In this document: one piece after another, positions 8,198 to 15,902 of the stretch
Layout: each line of letters starts with the position of its first letter
Numbering within the stretch: the first letter of the stretch is position 1
Assembly: GCA_902795095.1 (NCBI GenBank)
Contig: CADBKB010000003.1
Span: forward strand, 914-34,220
Direction of reading: 5' to 3'
DNA length: 33,307 nucleotides
Origin: Oscillospiraceae bacterium
GTDB lineage: Bacteria > Bacillota_A > Clostridia > Oscillospirales > Oscillospiraceae
Position numbers and translations under genes: made by a program
The notes under the pieces: model-generated
What the model was told of the DNA's origin: nothing
Databases searched by the model: none
Seen by the model: the letters and a program-made list of their open reading frames with translations, nothing else

Positions 8198-10386
8198 GAA
8201 TCGAATCCATGACCGCCACCTTCGGCAAGCTGCAAACCGAGACCCTGACCTTCGAGCCGGGGCTGAACCTGCTGCAGATGCCGAATGAAACCGGCAAATC
8301 CACCTGGTGCGCCTTTTTGCTGGCCATGCTCTACGGCGTGGACACCTCCGAGCGGAAAACCCGCACCAATCTGCCCGCCAAAGAGCACTATGCCCCCTGG
8401 TCCGGCAGCGCCATGGAGGGCAGGCTCTGCGTGGTCCATGAGGGCCGCCGCATCACCATCGAGCGCTCCAGCACCGCCCGGTCGCCCCTGGGCGTATTCC
8501 GGGCCTTCGATACCGATTCCGGCCAAAGCATCGAGACGCTGACCGCGGCCAACTGCGGCCAGACCCTGCTTGGGGTGCCCCGGCAGGTATTCGAGCGCAG
8601 CGCCTTCCTGCGGCAGGACGGCGCCGCCATCTCCATGGACGCCACCCTGGAGCAGCGGCTGAACGCCCTGGTCACCACCGGCGACGAGACCATCAGCTTC
8701 CAGGAGGCCGAGCGGGCGCTTCGTGAACGCCGCAACCGCTGCCGTCACAATAAGACCGGCCTGATCCCCCAGATGCGCTCGCAGCTCGACGCGGTCAGCG
8801 ATCGGCTGGCGCGGCTGGACACCCTTCACGAGACCCTGGCCGAAGCGCGGCAGACCGAGCAGCAGCTCCGCGCCGAGCGCACCACCGCCCGGATGCAGCT
8901 GTCCGCCCTGCAGGCCAGGGACCTGGCCCAGCGGCGGGAACAGCTCCGCCAGGTGGGCGAGGACGCGGAGGCCCGCGCCCGGAAGGCCGAGGCCCTGGAG
9001 GCCGCCTGCGCCGACCTGCCCCCGGTGGAGCAGCTCGAGCGCTGGGAGCGGGAGCTGCACACCCTGGAATCCGACCGCCACACTCTGGCCCTGGATCTGG
9101 CCAGCCTGCCCCCCGCCGAGGCCGCTCCCGCGGTGCCCGAGCCCCTGGCAGGACTGGATGACGACCAGATGCAGCAGCGCACCAATGTGGACGGCGCCCG
9201 GATGCGGCTGCTTCGGGCGCAGAAGCGGCCCCTGCCCATCGGCACGCTGCTGCTGACCGTGCTGCTCGCGGCGCTGGCCGTCGTGCTGTTTATCAACCAC
9301 AGAACCACCCTCGGCGTCATCGCCGTTTCCCTGGCCGCCGTCGCCGCCATCGCCGGGCTCGGCGTCTGGGCCTTTACCCGCCGCCGCTGGCTGGAAAACC
9401 AGGCCGAGCTGCGCCGCCTGGAGAGCAGCTACGGCGTGGATGGTACCGACGAGCTGGAGGATCTTTCCGCCCGCTGCCGGGAGCGGTACGCCCGCTGGCA
9501 GGAGGCCGACGACGCGCGTACCGCCGAGCTTTCCTCGATGCACGCCCGGCAGGAGCGCCTGGACGCAGATTCCGAGCGCCTGCTCTCCGCCATTGGCGAG
9601 GCTCTGGAGGGCCCCTGCGCCTGGGCGGAGGCCCCGGCCCTGCTGCGCAGGGCCATCGACCGGCAGGTGGAGTGCGAGAATACCCGCCGGGGCGCGGAGC
9701 AGGCCATGCGCCATTACAGGAGCCTGCGCGACGCTCTGGGCGAGCTGCCCGTCCCCGGCAGCCAGGAGATCAGCGTGCCTGAGGGCAAGACCCTGGCCGG
9801 CGTGCAGAATGAGATCCTGACCATTGAATCAAAGCTGCGAAAGGCCCGCTCGGTCATCGACCGCTGCGAGGGTCAGTGCAGCACCCTGGGCGACCGCATG
9901 GAGCTCGACGCCCAGCGGCAGCAGCTTACCGACCGTCTCGACATGCTGGAGGCAGAGTACGACGCCCTGGAGGTGGCTCTGACCGCCCTGGGCAAGGCCA
10001 ACGAGCAACTGCAAAGCCGCTTCTCTCCCCGCCTCACGGAGCTGGCCGCGGATTATCTGGGCCGCCTGACCGACGGCGCCTACACCAGCCTCGTGCTGGA
10101 GCGCGATCTCGGCGCCAGCCTCTATCCCTCCGACAATCCCGCCAGCCGGGACGCCGCCTTCTTCTCCGGCGGCACACGGGATCAGCTCTACCTGGCCGTG
10201 CGCCTGGCCGTCAGCCAGCTTCTGTGCCCCGGCACGCCCCTGATTCTGGACGACGCCCTGGTGCGCTTTGACGACAAACGCATGAAAGCCGCCCTGCGGG
10301 TGCTGCAGCAGGAAGCCGAAACCCGCCAGGTTCTCCTGTTCACCTGCCAGAGCCGGGAGCAGGACGCCTTGAATTCACTGGAATAA
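8194..10386 (+). CDS. Rad50/SbcC-like ATPase with membrane helices (YhaN type)
   Basis: 730-residue ABC-class ATPase. The N-terminal lobe begins RIESMTATFGKL and has Walker A PNETGKST (about residues 30-37); a coiled-coil rich middle holds two adjacent hydrophobic helices (about 346-394), a known feature of YhaN-type proteins; the C-terminal lobe has the ABC signature FSGGTRDQ (about 657) and Walker B PLILDDALVRFDD (about 681-693). With the preceding nuclease it should form an Mre11-Rad50-like complex, here tethered to the membrane. Start is GTG at 8194, overlapping the stop of the nuclease gene (GTGA); the frame is open further upstream but without homology. Compared with SbcC (~1000 residues) the coiled coil is short and no zinc-hook CxxC is seen. 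Confidence 0.88.
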   Translation: MRIESMTATFGKLQTETLTFEPGLNLLQMPNETGKSTWCAFLLAMLYGVDTSERKTRTNLPAKEHYAPWSGSAMEGRLCVVHEGRRITIERSSTARSPLGVFRAFDTDSGQSIETLTAANCGQTLLGVPRQVFERSAFLRQDGAAISMDATLEQRLNALVTTGDETISFQEAERALRERRNRCRHNKTGLIPQMRSQLDAVSDRLARLDTLHETLAEARQTEQQLRAERTTARMQLSALQARDLAQRREQLRQVGEDAEARARKAEALEAACADLPPVEQLERWERELHTLESDRHTLALDLASLPPAEAAPAVPEPLAGLDDDQMQQRTNVDGARMRLLRAQKRPLPIGTLLLTVLLAALAVVLFINHRTTLGVIAVSLAAVAAIAGLGVWAFTRRRWLENQAELRRLESSYGVDGTDELEDLSARCRERYARWQEADDARTAELSSMHARQERLDADSERLLSAIGEALEGPCAWAEAPALLRRAIDRQVECENTRRGAEQAMRHYRSLRDALGELPVPGSQEISVPEGKTLAGVQNEILTIESKLRKARSVIDRCEGQCSTLGDRMELDAQRQQLTDRLDMLEAEYDALEVALTALGKANEQLQSRFSPRLTELAADYLGRLTDGAYTSLVLERDLGASLYPSDNPASRDAAFFSGGTRDQLYLAVRLAVSQLLCPGTPLILDDALVRFDDKRMKAALRVLQQEAETRQVLLFTCQSREQDALNSLE

Positions 10387-10410
10387 ACTGCCCGGAAAGG
10401 AGTAACGCCC

Positions 10411-11253
10411 ATGGGCAAAAAGCGCAAAAAAAGCACCGCCCACCGGGTGCCGCCCCTCTCAAAGCTGGATAAGGCGATCTATACGGTTATTGCGGTTCTT
10501 CTCGTAGTATTATCTATTCTCGCCATTTTCGGATGGACACAGCTTCATGATCGGATCGCTTTCCGGGATCCCGCCGTGATCGCCTATGATCCCGGATCCA
10601 GTTATTACGCAGCCCTTCCCCTGTTTCTGCTTCTCTTTCTTGTTGCAGTCATTACCTTGGGCGAGTGTTTTGCCGGTCATCATCCTCTTTTCGGCAATAA
10701 AACGATCCGTTACGGAGACTATCCCTGGAAAACCGATATTTTCCCCTTGTTTGGGCCGCAGCACAGAACGGTACGCAGAAAGGCGTCAGATCAGCAGTTT
10801 CGATTCAAAATGATCCGGTTTCTGATCGGTGCCTTCGTTGTAACGATTCTGTTCGCCTCCCTTGGGATTTATGGGCGAACCTGCCTTCGGGAGGATCGGA
10901 CCATCGTGGAATACAGCCCGCTCAACCGCCCCGGCGAGCCCGTTTCCATTGCCCGGGACTGCGAGCACATCACCGTCAAAGCGGATTTGTCCGGCGGAAG
11001 AACAATCTACTGGGAATACGGTGTGATCCTTTACAGCACAGACGGGGGAAAATATATATTTATGAATCGGGATTTCGACCTGCGGCACCGCGGACATACC
11101 GATTGCCTCAAGCAGCTCCTGGCAATCAAAGCGCTGTTTTCCGCAGATCAGATCACGATCGAGGGAACGGATCTGCTTCCCGACGTGATCGAAGACAATC
11201 ATCTGGACGAAGCCCAGACCACCCTGCTGGATGCGCTGTTCGCTCCGCCGTAA
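10411..11253 (+). CDS. Unrecognised membrane protein with three helices
   Basis: 280 residues; I do not recognise the family. A basic N-terminus (MGKKRKKS) is followed by hydrophobic helices at about 21-42, 66-87 and 134-155 and then a soluble C-terminal half of ~125 residues, rich in beta-forming and charged residues, that would lie outside the cell if the N-terminus is inside. The ATG has AAAGGAG 8 nt upstream and follows the ATPase gene by 24 nt, so it is probably in the same transcript. Base composition is clearly lower in GC, with AT-ending codons, than the neighbours on either side, and it lies next to a repeat-rich spacer, which suggests recent acquisition. No catalytic motif is visible. 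No strong terminator follows it. Confidence 0.72.
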   Translation: MGKKRKKSTAHRVPPLSKLDKAIYTVIAVLLVVLSILAIFGWTQLHDRIAFRDPAVIAYDPGSSYYAALPLFLLLFLVAVITLGECFAGHHPLFGNKTIRYGDYPWKTDIFPLFGPQHRTVRRKASDQQFRFKMIRFLIGAFVVTILFASLGIYGRTCLREDRTIVEYSPLNRPGEPVSIARDCEHITVKADLSGGRTIYWEYGVILYSTDGGKYIFMNRDFDLRHRGHTDCLKQLLAIKALFSADQITIEGTDLLPDVIEDNHLDEAQTTLLDALFAPP

Positions 11254-11600
11254 TGCGGGTTTTCGTAGGGAGGCATCCCCAGATGCCTCCGCTGGGAACC
11301 ATTGACGCCGTATGCAGCAGGTCAATACCCCGGCGGCCAGGGGTCTGGCCGCCCTGCGGACAGCATGGAGAGCGCCCGGCAAGCGGGCCGATGCTGGCAT
11401 ATGTTCGCAGTTCTTCGAGTTCGGCCCCTGCGACTGCGCCGGAATCCTTCGGCGCAGCCACCTCATCCGGCGCTTCGCGCCACCTTCCCCTCAAGGGGAA
11501 GGCTTTATCCCTCTGCATTTTTGAACTTTTTTACCCGTTTTTCATATCGAAGATATGAAAAACACCACAACTATTCACTATTATCTATTATTTATTATCT
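11254..11600. repeat. Gene-free composite hairpin repeat region
   Basis: No credible gene. It holds a series of perfect inverted repeats: GGAGGCATC/GATGCCTCC (11269-11290, 4-nt loop), GGCGGCCAG/CTGGCCGCC (11332-11353, 4-nt loop), CTGCGCCG/CGGCGCAG (11434-11457), GGCGC/GCGCC (11469-11481), CCTTCCCC/GGGGAAGG (11483-11502, loop TCAA), and TTTTTCATATC/GATATGAAAAA (11538-11562, loop GAA). It ends in an AT-rich stretch (11563-11600) of imperfect TATTA-type repeats. Only the region's position gives function: it separates convergent transcription units. The pieces look like intergenic palindromic repeats that are common in gut Clostridia (recollection, not a search). I see no promoter in it. Confidence 0.75.
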
Positions 11601-11657
11601 AAAAAAACAATCCCCGCCTCCTGACTTTCCTCGGAAAGCCGGGGGGCGGGGATTGTT
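11601..11657 (-). terminator. Intrinsic terminator after rqcP (minus strand)
   Basis: A 13-bp perfect stem (11606-11618 with 11645-11657) encloses a second small hairpin (CTTTCC/GGAAAG at 11625-11638). Read on the minus strand it ends in a run of seven T (the A-run at 11601-11607), three bases after the rqcP stop codon. The plus-strand side has only a short T-run, so it works mainly for the minus-strand operon. Confidence 0.92.
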
Positions 11658-11659
11658 TG

Positions 11660-11899
11660 TTATACCTCTTTGTACATGGTGGCCGCGTCGTCCTTGCGGA
11701 CGTTGTCGGCCACCTGCAGGACCTCGACGCGCAGGGTGCGCGCGCCGAAGCGCAGCTCGATCACGTCGCCCACCTTGACGTCGTAGGACGCCTTGGCCGG
11801 CCTGCCGTTGACGCTGACGCGCTCATTGTCGCAGGCCTCGTTGGCCACGGTGCGGCGCTTGATGAGCCGGGATACCTTCAGGTACTTGTCCAGACGCAC
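11660..11899 (-). CDS. rqcP: RqcP (YabO) S4-domain RNA-binding protein
   Basis: 79 residues, nearly all one S4 domain: MRLDKYLKVSRLIKRRTVA at the N-terminus and the typical RVSVNGRPAKASYDVKVGD turn. RqcP binds the 50S subunit with RqcH and peptidyl-tRNA during alanine tailing in ribosome-associated quality control; identity rests on the S4 sequence, the size and the place beside mazG and the SpoVB-like gene, the Bacillus yabM-yabN-yabO order. Start is GTG at 11899, 6 nt after hup, with only a weak ribosome site, so translation may depend on coupling. The gene ends the operon; yabP, yabQ and divIC, which usually follow, are not here. Confidence 0.92.
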   Translation of the reverse strand: MRLDKYLKVSRLIKRRTVANEACDNERVSVNGRPAKASYDVKVGDVIELRFGARTLRVEVLQVADNVRKDDAATMYKEV

Positions 11900-11905
11900 G
11901 GGTTC

Positions 11906-12175
11906 TTACAGCTTGCCGCGCAGAGCGCTGCCGGCCTTGAAGCCGACGTTCTTGCTCTCGGCGATCTCCAAGGTCTCGCCGGTGCGGGGATTGCGGCCCT
12001 GACGGGCGGGACGGACCTTGGTCTCAAAGGTGCCAAAGCCCAGCAGCTGGACCTTCTGGCCGTCGGCCAGAGCATCCGCCACAGCGGTGAGGGTCGCGTC
12101 AACGGCGCGGGCGGCCTGGGCGCGGGACATGCCGGCCTTCTCGGCCACGGCTTCGATCAGTTCTTTCTTGTTCAT
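11906..12175 (-). CDS. hup: HU family DNA-binding protein
   Basis: 89-residue histone-like protein HU that bends and compacts DNA as a dimer. The full family pattern is present: MNKKELIEAVAEKAGMS, the helical dimer core, LLGFGTFETKVRPARQGRNP with the intercalating Pro at the tip of the beta arm, and the closing VGFKAGSALRGKL. The ATG at 12175 has AGAGAGGT upstream and lies 4 nt beyond the mazG stop. Position between mazG and rqcP is common in Clostridia but not in Bacillus. A frame open upstream to 12301 is only the mazG region and is not used. Confidence 0.97.
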   Translation of the reverse strand: MNKKELIEAVAEKAGMSRAQAARAVDATLTAVADALADGQKVQLLGFGTFETKVRPARQGRNPRTGETLEIAESKNVGFKAGSALRGKL

Positions 12176-12179
12176 AGGA

Positions 12180-12956
12180 TTACCTCTCTTTGTTTTGCCA
12201 GCAGGCTGCGAGGGCTTCGGCGGAGAGCTCTGTTTCCCCCCGCGCCGCAGCGGCCTGCTCGATTTTATCGAAACGGCGAATAAACCGTTCGAGTGCTTCA
12301 TTCAGCGCGTCCTCCGGATCCACGGCCAACTGTCTGGCCGTATCCGTGGCCGCAAACAGGGCTTCGCCCAGGGCCTCGCCGGCGTCCTGCCCCGCCTCGA
12401 TACATCTGCGCAGCTCCGCCGTGCGCGCCTCCAGGGCCTCCACGGCCTCCAGCGCGCTTTCGCGGGAGAGGCCCGCCTTCTGGGCTTTGCCCAGGAGCTT
12501 CTCCGCCCGCCAGAGGGCTGGCAGGGTGCGCGACACATTGTCCATGGCCTGGGCATGGGTGCGGTAGCCGTTCAGCGACCGCTTGACGTTGTCCCAGCGG
12601 TCCAGGGCGTCGTCGGCGGTGTCGGCCTTCTCATCGGCAAACAGGAACGGATGCCGCGCCACCAGCTTCTTGCAGATGCCGTCCACCACCTCGTCCATGG
12701 TGAACCGGCCCGCCTCGCGCTCGATGTCCGCGTGGAAGGCCACCTGGTAGAGCACGTCGCCCAGCTCCTCGCACAGATGCACGGGGTCGTCCTGGTCGAT
12801 GCCCTCGCAGGCCTCATAGACCTCCTCGATGAAGTTGCGGCGGACGCTGGCATGGGTCTGCACGCTGTCCCAGGGGCAGCCGTCCGGCGCCCGCAGGGCC
12901 TTCGTCAGCGCCAGCAGATCGGAAAAGTCATAATGCTCCTTGACGGTGAATTCCAT
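12180..12956 (-). CDS. mazG: Nucleoside triphosphate pyrophosphohydrolase MazG
   Basis: 258 residues with one clear MazG all-alpha domain: CPWDSVQTHASVRRNFIEEVYE, metal ligands E44, E45, E48 and then EELGD (63-67), followed by VARHPFLFADE and a WDNVKR segment. MazG hydrolyses (d)NTPs to the monophosphate and pyrophosphate as a housecleaning enzyme. The second half is helical and more diverged. Bacillus YabN is a fusion with a SAM-methyltransferase-like domain; that N-terminal part is absent here. Start ATG 12956 has AAGGAGG 6 nt upstream. It follows the flippase gene by 9 nt and precedes hup by 4 nt. Confidence 0.95.
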   Translation of the reverse strand: MEFTVKEHYDFSDLLALTKALRAPDGCPWDSVQTHASVRRNFIEEVYEACEGIDQDDPVHLCEELGDVLYQVAFHADIEREAGRFTMDEVVDGICKKLVARHPFLFADEKADTADDALDRWDNVKRSLNGYRTHAQAMDNVSRTLPALWRAEKLLGKAQKAGLSRESALEAVEALEARTAELRRCIEAGQDAGEALGEALFAATDTARQLAVDPEDALNEALERFIRRFDKIEQAAAARGETELSAEALAACWQNKER

Positions 12957-12965
12957 GGCCCCTCC

Positions 12966-14567
12966 TTACTTCGTGATGCGCAGCAGCTTTGCGATCCTGT
13001 CGCCCTTGGGCAGCAGCGCGCAATCGTCCAGGGTGATGATCTTCATGACGATGACCAGCACCAGATACACCAGGCCCGCGGCGCAGATGGCGCCGAGGCA
13101 GCACAGCTTCTGCGAGCCGATGAAGCGGCTGAGCACCGCATAGGCTCCGTAGGCCGCGGCGCCCATGAGGGCGGAGGCGACGATGGGCTTGAGCAGCGTG
13201 CGCCGGAACGACGGCAGGGTGGTGATGCGGCGCATGGCCAGGAAGTTCAGCGCCGTGATGACGGCGTAGCAGCACACCGTGCCGATGGGCGCGCCGATGA
13301 TATTGATGGCGCGGGTGCCCACCAGGATATAGTTGACGATGATTTTCACGATGCCGCCGATGATCAGATTGACCACAGGCGTCTTCACGTCGCCGTGGGC
13401 CTGCATGACGGCGGTGGTGACCAGCACCAGGGAATTGAAGATCACCGCGATGCCCAGGATGGCCAGCACCGGCCCGCCGGTGGCGAGCTCCGGGCCGGTA
13501 TAGCCCCGCAGCAGCTGCAGGATCGGGCCGCCCAGCACCGCCAGACCGGTGGCGCAGGGCAGGGCCAGCAGGCCCATGATGCGCAGGGCGGACTCCTCCA
13601 CCATCAGCACGCTCTTATGATCCTTCAGGGTCAGATGGGCGGTGATGGCCGGGATGGCGGAAATGGTGATGGGGGTGATGAAGGCACAGGGCAGATTGAA
13701 GATTGTCTGGCAGAAGTTGTAGATGCCCTTGAGCACGTCCGCCTCGGCCTGGATGAAGCCCGCGGGGCCCAGGAGCCGGCCCATGATGATCTTCGCGTCG
13801 ATCAGATTGATGATCTGCAGGCCGGCCGAGCCCAGGGTGATGGGGATGGCGATGGCCAGCAGCTTTTTGGCCGTCTCACTTCTGGTGAGGACCTCGCCGC
13901 CCATGGCCTCCACATGGCGGTCCGCCGCCCGGTGCTTGATGGCCAGATAGATGACCGAAACCACCGTGCCGACGGTGACGCCCACGATGGCGCCGCCGGC
14001 GGCCATGGGCACGTTGTTCCAGCGGTGCATGATGAACCAGGCGCAGGCGAAGCCGATGAACAGCTTGCACAGGGCCTCAAAGACCTGGCTGACGGAGGTG
14101 GGCACCATGTCGCCCTGCCCCTGGAAATAGCCGCGGTAGGCCGAGCTGATGCAGATGAACAGCAGCGACGGCGCCAGGGCCAGAATGGCGTACCAGGAGT
14201 TCGGCGAATTCATGAAGCGGGCGAGCTGCATACACAGGATCATCATGCCGGCAGTGCCCACGCCGCCGATGGTCAGGAAGACCAGCATGGCGGTGCGGAA
14301 GATGCGCCGGATCTGCCGTCCCTGGCCCAGGGCCTGGGATTCGGAGATCATGCGGCTCATGGCCACAGGCAGGCCCGTGGTCGCCACCATCAGCAGCACC
14401 GAATAGATGTCATAGGCGGTGGTGAAGTAGCCGAAGCCCGCGTCCCCGATCAGGTTGCCCAGGGGGATCTTATAGCATGCGCCGATGACCTTGACGATGG
14501 CGGTGGACAGGGCAAGGACCGCGGCGCCGCCTAAAAATGTTTGCTTTTTCAGGGGTTTATCGCTCAA
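12966..14567 (-). CDS. SpoVB/MurJ-like polysaccharide (lipid II) flippase
   Basis: 533-residue integral membrane protein of the MVF/PST flippase group. About 14 hydrophobic helices are seen from residue ~12 to ~515. Family segments: FLGGAAVLALSTAIVKVIGACYKIPLGNLIG at the start (split by one helix), TTGLPVAMSRMISE, and SSAYRGYFQGQGDMVPT, all typical of the SpoVB/YabM branch. It probably moves lipid-linked cell wall or exopolysaccharide precursors across the membrane. Start is TTG at 14567, with AAAGGA upstream lying in the end of the preceding amidohydrolase gene. Synteny with mazG and rqcP equals yabM-yabN-yabO of Bacillus, so YabM-like is the best label; sporulation role is not shown. Confidence 0.9.
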   Translation of the reverse strand: MSDKPLKKQTFLGGAAVLALSTAIVKVIGACYKIPLGNLIGDAGFGYFTTAYDIYSVLLMVATTGLPVAMSRMISESQALGQGRQIRRIFRTAMLVFLTIGGVGTAGMMILCMQLARFMNSPNSWYAILALAPSLLFICISSAYRGYFQGQGDMVPTSVSQVFEALCKLFIGFACAWFIMHRWNNVPMAAGGAIVGVTVGTVVSVIYLAIKHRAADRHVEAMGGEVLTRSETAKKLLAIAIPITLGSAGLQIINLIDAKIIMGRLLGPAGFIQAEADVLKGIYNFCQTIFNLPCAFITPITISAIPAITAHLTLKDHKSVLMVEESALRIMGLLALPCATGLAVLGGPILQLLRGYTGPELATGGPVLAILGIAVIFNSLVLVTTAVMQAHGDVKTPVVNLIIGGIVKIIVNYILVGTRAINIIGAPIGTVCCYAVITALNFLAMRRITTLPSFRRTLLKPIVASALMGAAAYGAYAVLSRFIGSQKLCCLGAICAAGLVYLVLVIVMKIITLDDCALLPKGDRIAKLLRITK

Positions 14568-14573
14568 GCTTGG

Positions 14574-15893
14574 TCATTCCTTTCCGGTTTCGTCGGAGAA
14601 TACCTGGGGGATGGCATAGTCCGTCAGCTCCCGCATGACGGCGTTCATGTCGATGGTGGTGAATTCGCCGTTCATATACAGGATCCTGCCCCGGACCATA
14701 GTCATGGCCACGTCGCTGCCCCGGGCCGAGTAGACCAGGTTCGACAGCACGTTGTGGCAGGGGATCAGATGGGGCTGGGCAAAGTTCACGAGGATCAGAT
14801 CGGCGTCGTAGCCCACGCGGATCTGGCCGCACTCGGCCTCCCGTCCCTGGGCCTTCGCGCCGCAGACCGTGGCCATGGTGAGCGCGGCCTGGGCGGGCAG
14901 GGCGCCGGGGTTGCCGGAGATGGCGTTGGCCGTCAGCACGGCGGCCTTCATCTCCTCGAACATATCGAGATTGTTGTTGGACGAGTCTCCGTCGGTGCCC
15001 AGGGCCACATTCATCCCGGCTTTGATCATGGCCGCCACGTCGGCGCAGCCGCTGGCCAGCTTGAGATTGGACACGGGATTGTGGACGCAGGTGACGTGAT
15101 GGGCGCCCAGGATGCGGCGGTCCTCGTCGTCGAGCCACACGCAGTGGGCAGCCATGGCCCGGGTATCGAACACATGGTGGCAGTTGAGCACCTGGGCAGG
15201 GGTCAGGCCGTGGCGCTCGAGGCAGCCCTCATGCTCGGCCTTCGTTTCGGACAGGTGGATGTGCATGCCCAGGTCATTGTTGATGGCGTACTCGCTCAGC
15301 GCGTCCCACAGGCGGTGATCGGAGGTATATTCCCCATGGATCGAGGCCTCGATGCGGATGCGGCCGTTGTCGTAGCCGTGCCATTTGCGGTGCAGCTCCA
15401 TCAGCTCCACGCAGGCGGGATAGGTCTCCACGTCGAACTCGTCGGCAAACAGGGTGGTGCCCCGGCTGATGTTGGCCTTGATGCCGGTCTCCGCCGCCGC
15501 CTGGGCGATCTCGTCGCAGAAATAGTACATATCCGACACCGAGGTGGTGCCGAAGCGCAGGCACTCGGCTATGGCCAGCAGGCTCGCCGCCTTCACCGCC
15601 CGGGCGTCGAGCCGATCCTCCCGGGGGAAGATATAGTCGTTGAGCCAGGTCTGCAGGTCGTAGCCGTCGGCGTAGCCCCGCAGGATGGTCATGGGCAGGT
15701 GGGTGTGGCAGTTGATGAGCCCCGGCATGAGCACACAGCCCGTGCCGTCGATGATTTTTTCAGGCTTCTCCTCCGGCGCGCTCAGGCCCACATGGCTGAT
15801 CTTGCCGTCGGTGACGCCCACAAAGGCGTTGGGATAGACGTGCATTTCCGCGTCCATGGGGACGCAGGTGACGTTAGAAAACAGGATGTCCAT
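14574..15893 (-). CDS. Amidohydrolase of the MtaD/DadD (SAH, MTA, 5'-deoxyadenosine deaminase) family
   Basis: 439 residues, metal-dependent TIM-barrel amidohydrolase. Metal ligands are visible: HTH at 63-65, H213 in GMHIHLSE, H250 in AHCVW, D301 in GTDGDSSNNN; E216 is the expected proton shuttle. The NPVSNLKLASG and GTDGxxSNNNLDMFEEM segments are those of adenosine-type deaminases that act on S-adenosylhomocysteine, methylthioadenosine and 5'-deoxyadenosine. The exact substrate cannot be told from sequence. The ATG at 15893 has AGGAG 7 nt upstream. It lies in the same operon as a radical SAM gene (hemZ), which forms 5'-deoxyadenosine, so a salvage role is plausible. Confidence 0.88.
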   Translation of the reverse strand: MDILFSNVTCVPMDAEMHVYPNAFVGVTDGKISHVGLSAPEEKPEKIIDGTGCVLMPGLINCHTHLPMTILRGYADGYDLQTWLNDYIFPREDRLDARAVKAASLLAIAECLRFGTTSVSDMYYFCDEIAQAAAETGIKANISRGTTLFADEFDVETYPACVELMELHRKWHGYDNGRIRIEASIHGEYTSDHRLWDALSEYAINNDLGMHIHLSETKAEHEGCLERHGLTPAQVLNCHHVFDTRAMAAHCVWLDDEDRRILGAHHVTCVHNPVSNLKLASGCADVAAMIKAGMNVALGTDGDSSNNNLDMFEEMKAAVLTANAISGNPGALPAQAALTMATVCGAKAQGREAECGQIRVGYDADLILVNFAQPHLIPCHNVLSNLVYSARGSDVAMTMVRGRILYMNGEFTTIDMNAVMRELTDYAIPQVFSDETGKE

Positions 15894-15902
15894 AATAACT
15901 CC

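Noticed and set aside
11302..11778. Open frames of 70-158 codons across the hairpin block
   Set aside because: They run through perfect palindromes and the terminator, have no ribosome site and no recognisable sequence.
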